Part shown: positions 63,807 through 64,000 of the stretch, one piece after another
Layout of the letters: each line of letters starts with the position of its first letter
Position numbering within the stretch: position 1 is the stretch's first letter
Assembly (NCBI GenBank): GCA_001541255.1
Contig: LNQR01000058.1
Span: 1 to 64,000, forward strand
DNA length: 64,000 bases
Origin: Candidatus Magnetominusculus xianensis
GTDB lineage: Bacteria; Nitrospirota; Thermodesulfovibrionia; Thermodesulfovibrionales; Magnetobacteriaceae
Direction: 5' to 3'
Notes under the pieces: generated by a model
Databases searched by the model: none
What the model was told of the DNA's origin: nothing
What the model saw: only the letters and a program-made list of their open reading frames with translations
Translations under genes and position numbers: made by a program

Positions 63807-64000
63807 ATGATTGCCGGGCACATCGCATGTAGCTACGTGTTTCAAAGGCTGCTGAGACTTCAGCCTGTGAATAATGTCTTTCTATTTGTGGCGTCATACC
63901 TGCCTGATATTGTCGATAAGACCATTGCCATAGTGTTCAGCATATCAGGGCGAGGCTATTTTCACTCTGTTACTGTAATGGCTGTCTCATATGCGCTGAC
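63807..64000 (+). CDS. YdjM/DUF457-like membrane-bound metal hydrolase (partial, 3' end missing)
   Basis: An ATG at 63807 opens a frame to the window end (64 residues). It has AGHIACSYVFQRL with a metal-type His, ASYLPDIVDK matching the family's PDxDxK-like motif, and GRGYFHSVTVMAV matching the RGxTHS region. This pattern is typical of YdjM/DUF457 membrane hydrolases, whose physiological role is not established. The rest of the gene lies outside the window. Confidence 0.7.
   Translation, partial: MIAGHIACSYVFQRLLRLQPVNNVFLFVASYLPDIVDKTIAIVFSISGRGYFHSVTVMAVSYAL

Overview
The window looks like chromosomal DNA of a Gram-negative, sulfur-metabolising bacterium, most likely a member of the Nitrospirota (Thermodesulfovibrio / Candidatus Magnetobacterium-type). 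This rests on a contiguous sat / aprBA / qmoABC module, an outer-membrane and Kdo toolkit (lptE, kdsA, kdsC, porin), and an unusually high density of multidomain histidine kinases. The assignment is an inference from gene content; no 16S rRNA gene is present. No magnetosome genes, transposases, phage genes or CRISPR arrays were seen.

Region 0.2-10.7 kb (minus strand) carries adenylate kinase, sulfate adenylyltransferase, APS reductase (aprB, aprA), the quinone-interacting oxidoreductase qmoABC and a YkgJ-type Cys-cluster protein. Together they form the APS branch of dissimilatory sulfate reduction (or its reversal): Sat makes APS, Adk recycles AMP, AprBA reduces APS, and QmoABC connects it to the quinone pool. 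Terminator-like hairpins after sat and after aprA divide it into at least adk-sat, aprBA and qmoABC segments. Region 10.8-13.9 kb has an ABC1/UbiB-type kinase, holA and lptE. Region 14.1-20.6 kb is a tight four-gene signalling cluster (hybrid kinase, two receiver-kinase proteins, receiver-HD-GYP protein).

Region 20.9-29.5 kb (plus strand) has a zinc-ribbon/TM2 protein, then a compact fatty-acid-type set (fabG, acpS, fabZ-like, ketosynthase) running directly into sugar-nucleotide genes (hddC-like, hddA-like, a DegT-fold 3-dehydratase with His at the PLP-lysine position) and a large YfhO-like membrane protein. A tRNA-Cys and a pseudo-receiver/GAF kinase follow. Region 31.5-39.8 kb is mixed: coaE, a small lipoprotein, a DsrE-like protein, an MFS exporter, a patatin-like protein with Cys/Glu in place of the Ser/Asp dyad, a Crp/Fnr regulator, a MoeB/ThiF-like enzyme, a GT2 glycosyltransferase and an AbiEii-type nucleotidyltransferase with a small upstream partner.

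Region 39.8-48.0 kb has a minus-strand run (class V aminotransferase, serA, purA, comF-like, pseG-like) and a divergent plus-strand run (PIN/TRAM protein, ispD, ispF). Region 48-57.4 kb has a PAS kinase, a J-domain protein, kdsA, a porin, and recR / ybaB / dnaX with the SRP RNA and tRNA-Ser just upstream. Region 57.5-64 kb has a DUF1640-type small protein, the translationally coupled pyrF-plsY-pgsA-kdsC-(MFS/spermidine-synthase-like) run, two tandem cyclic-nucleotide-binding-fold proteins, and the start of a YdjM/DUF457-type membrane hydrolase cut by the window edge.

The observations most worth checking are the Cys/Glu patatin-like protein, the acyl-to-heptose operon with its His-type dehydratase, an orphan full-length Shine-Dalgarno sequence plus hairpin in the aprBA leader, the receiver-domain duplication and coiled-coil repeat in the kinase cluster, and the small-ORF/AbiEii pair.
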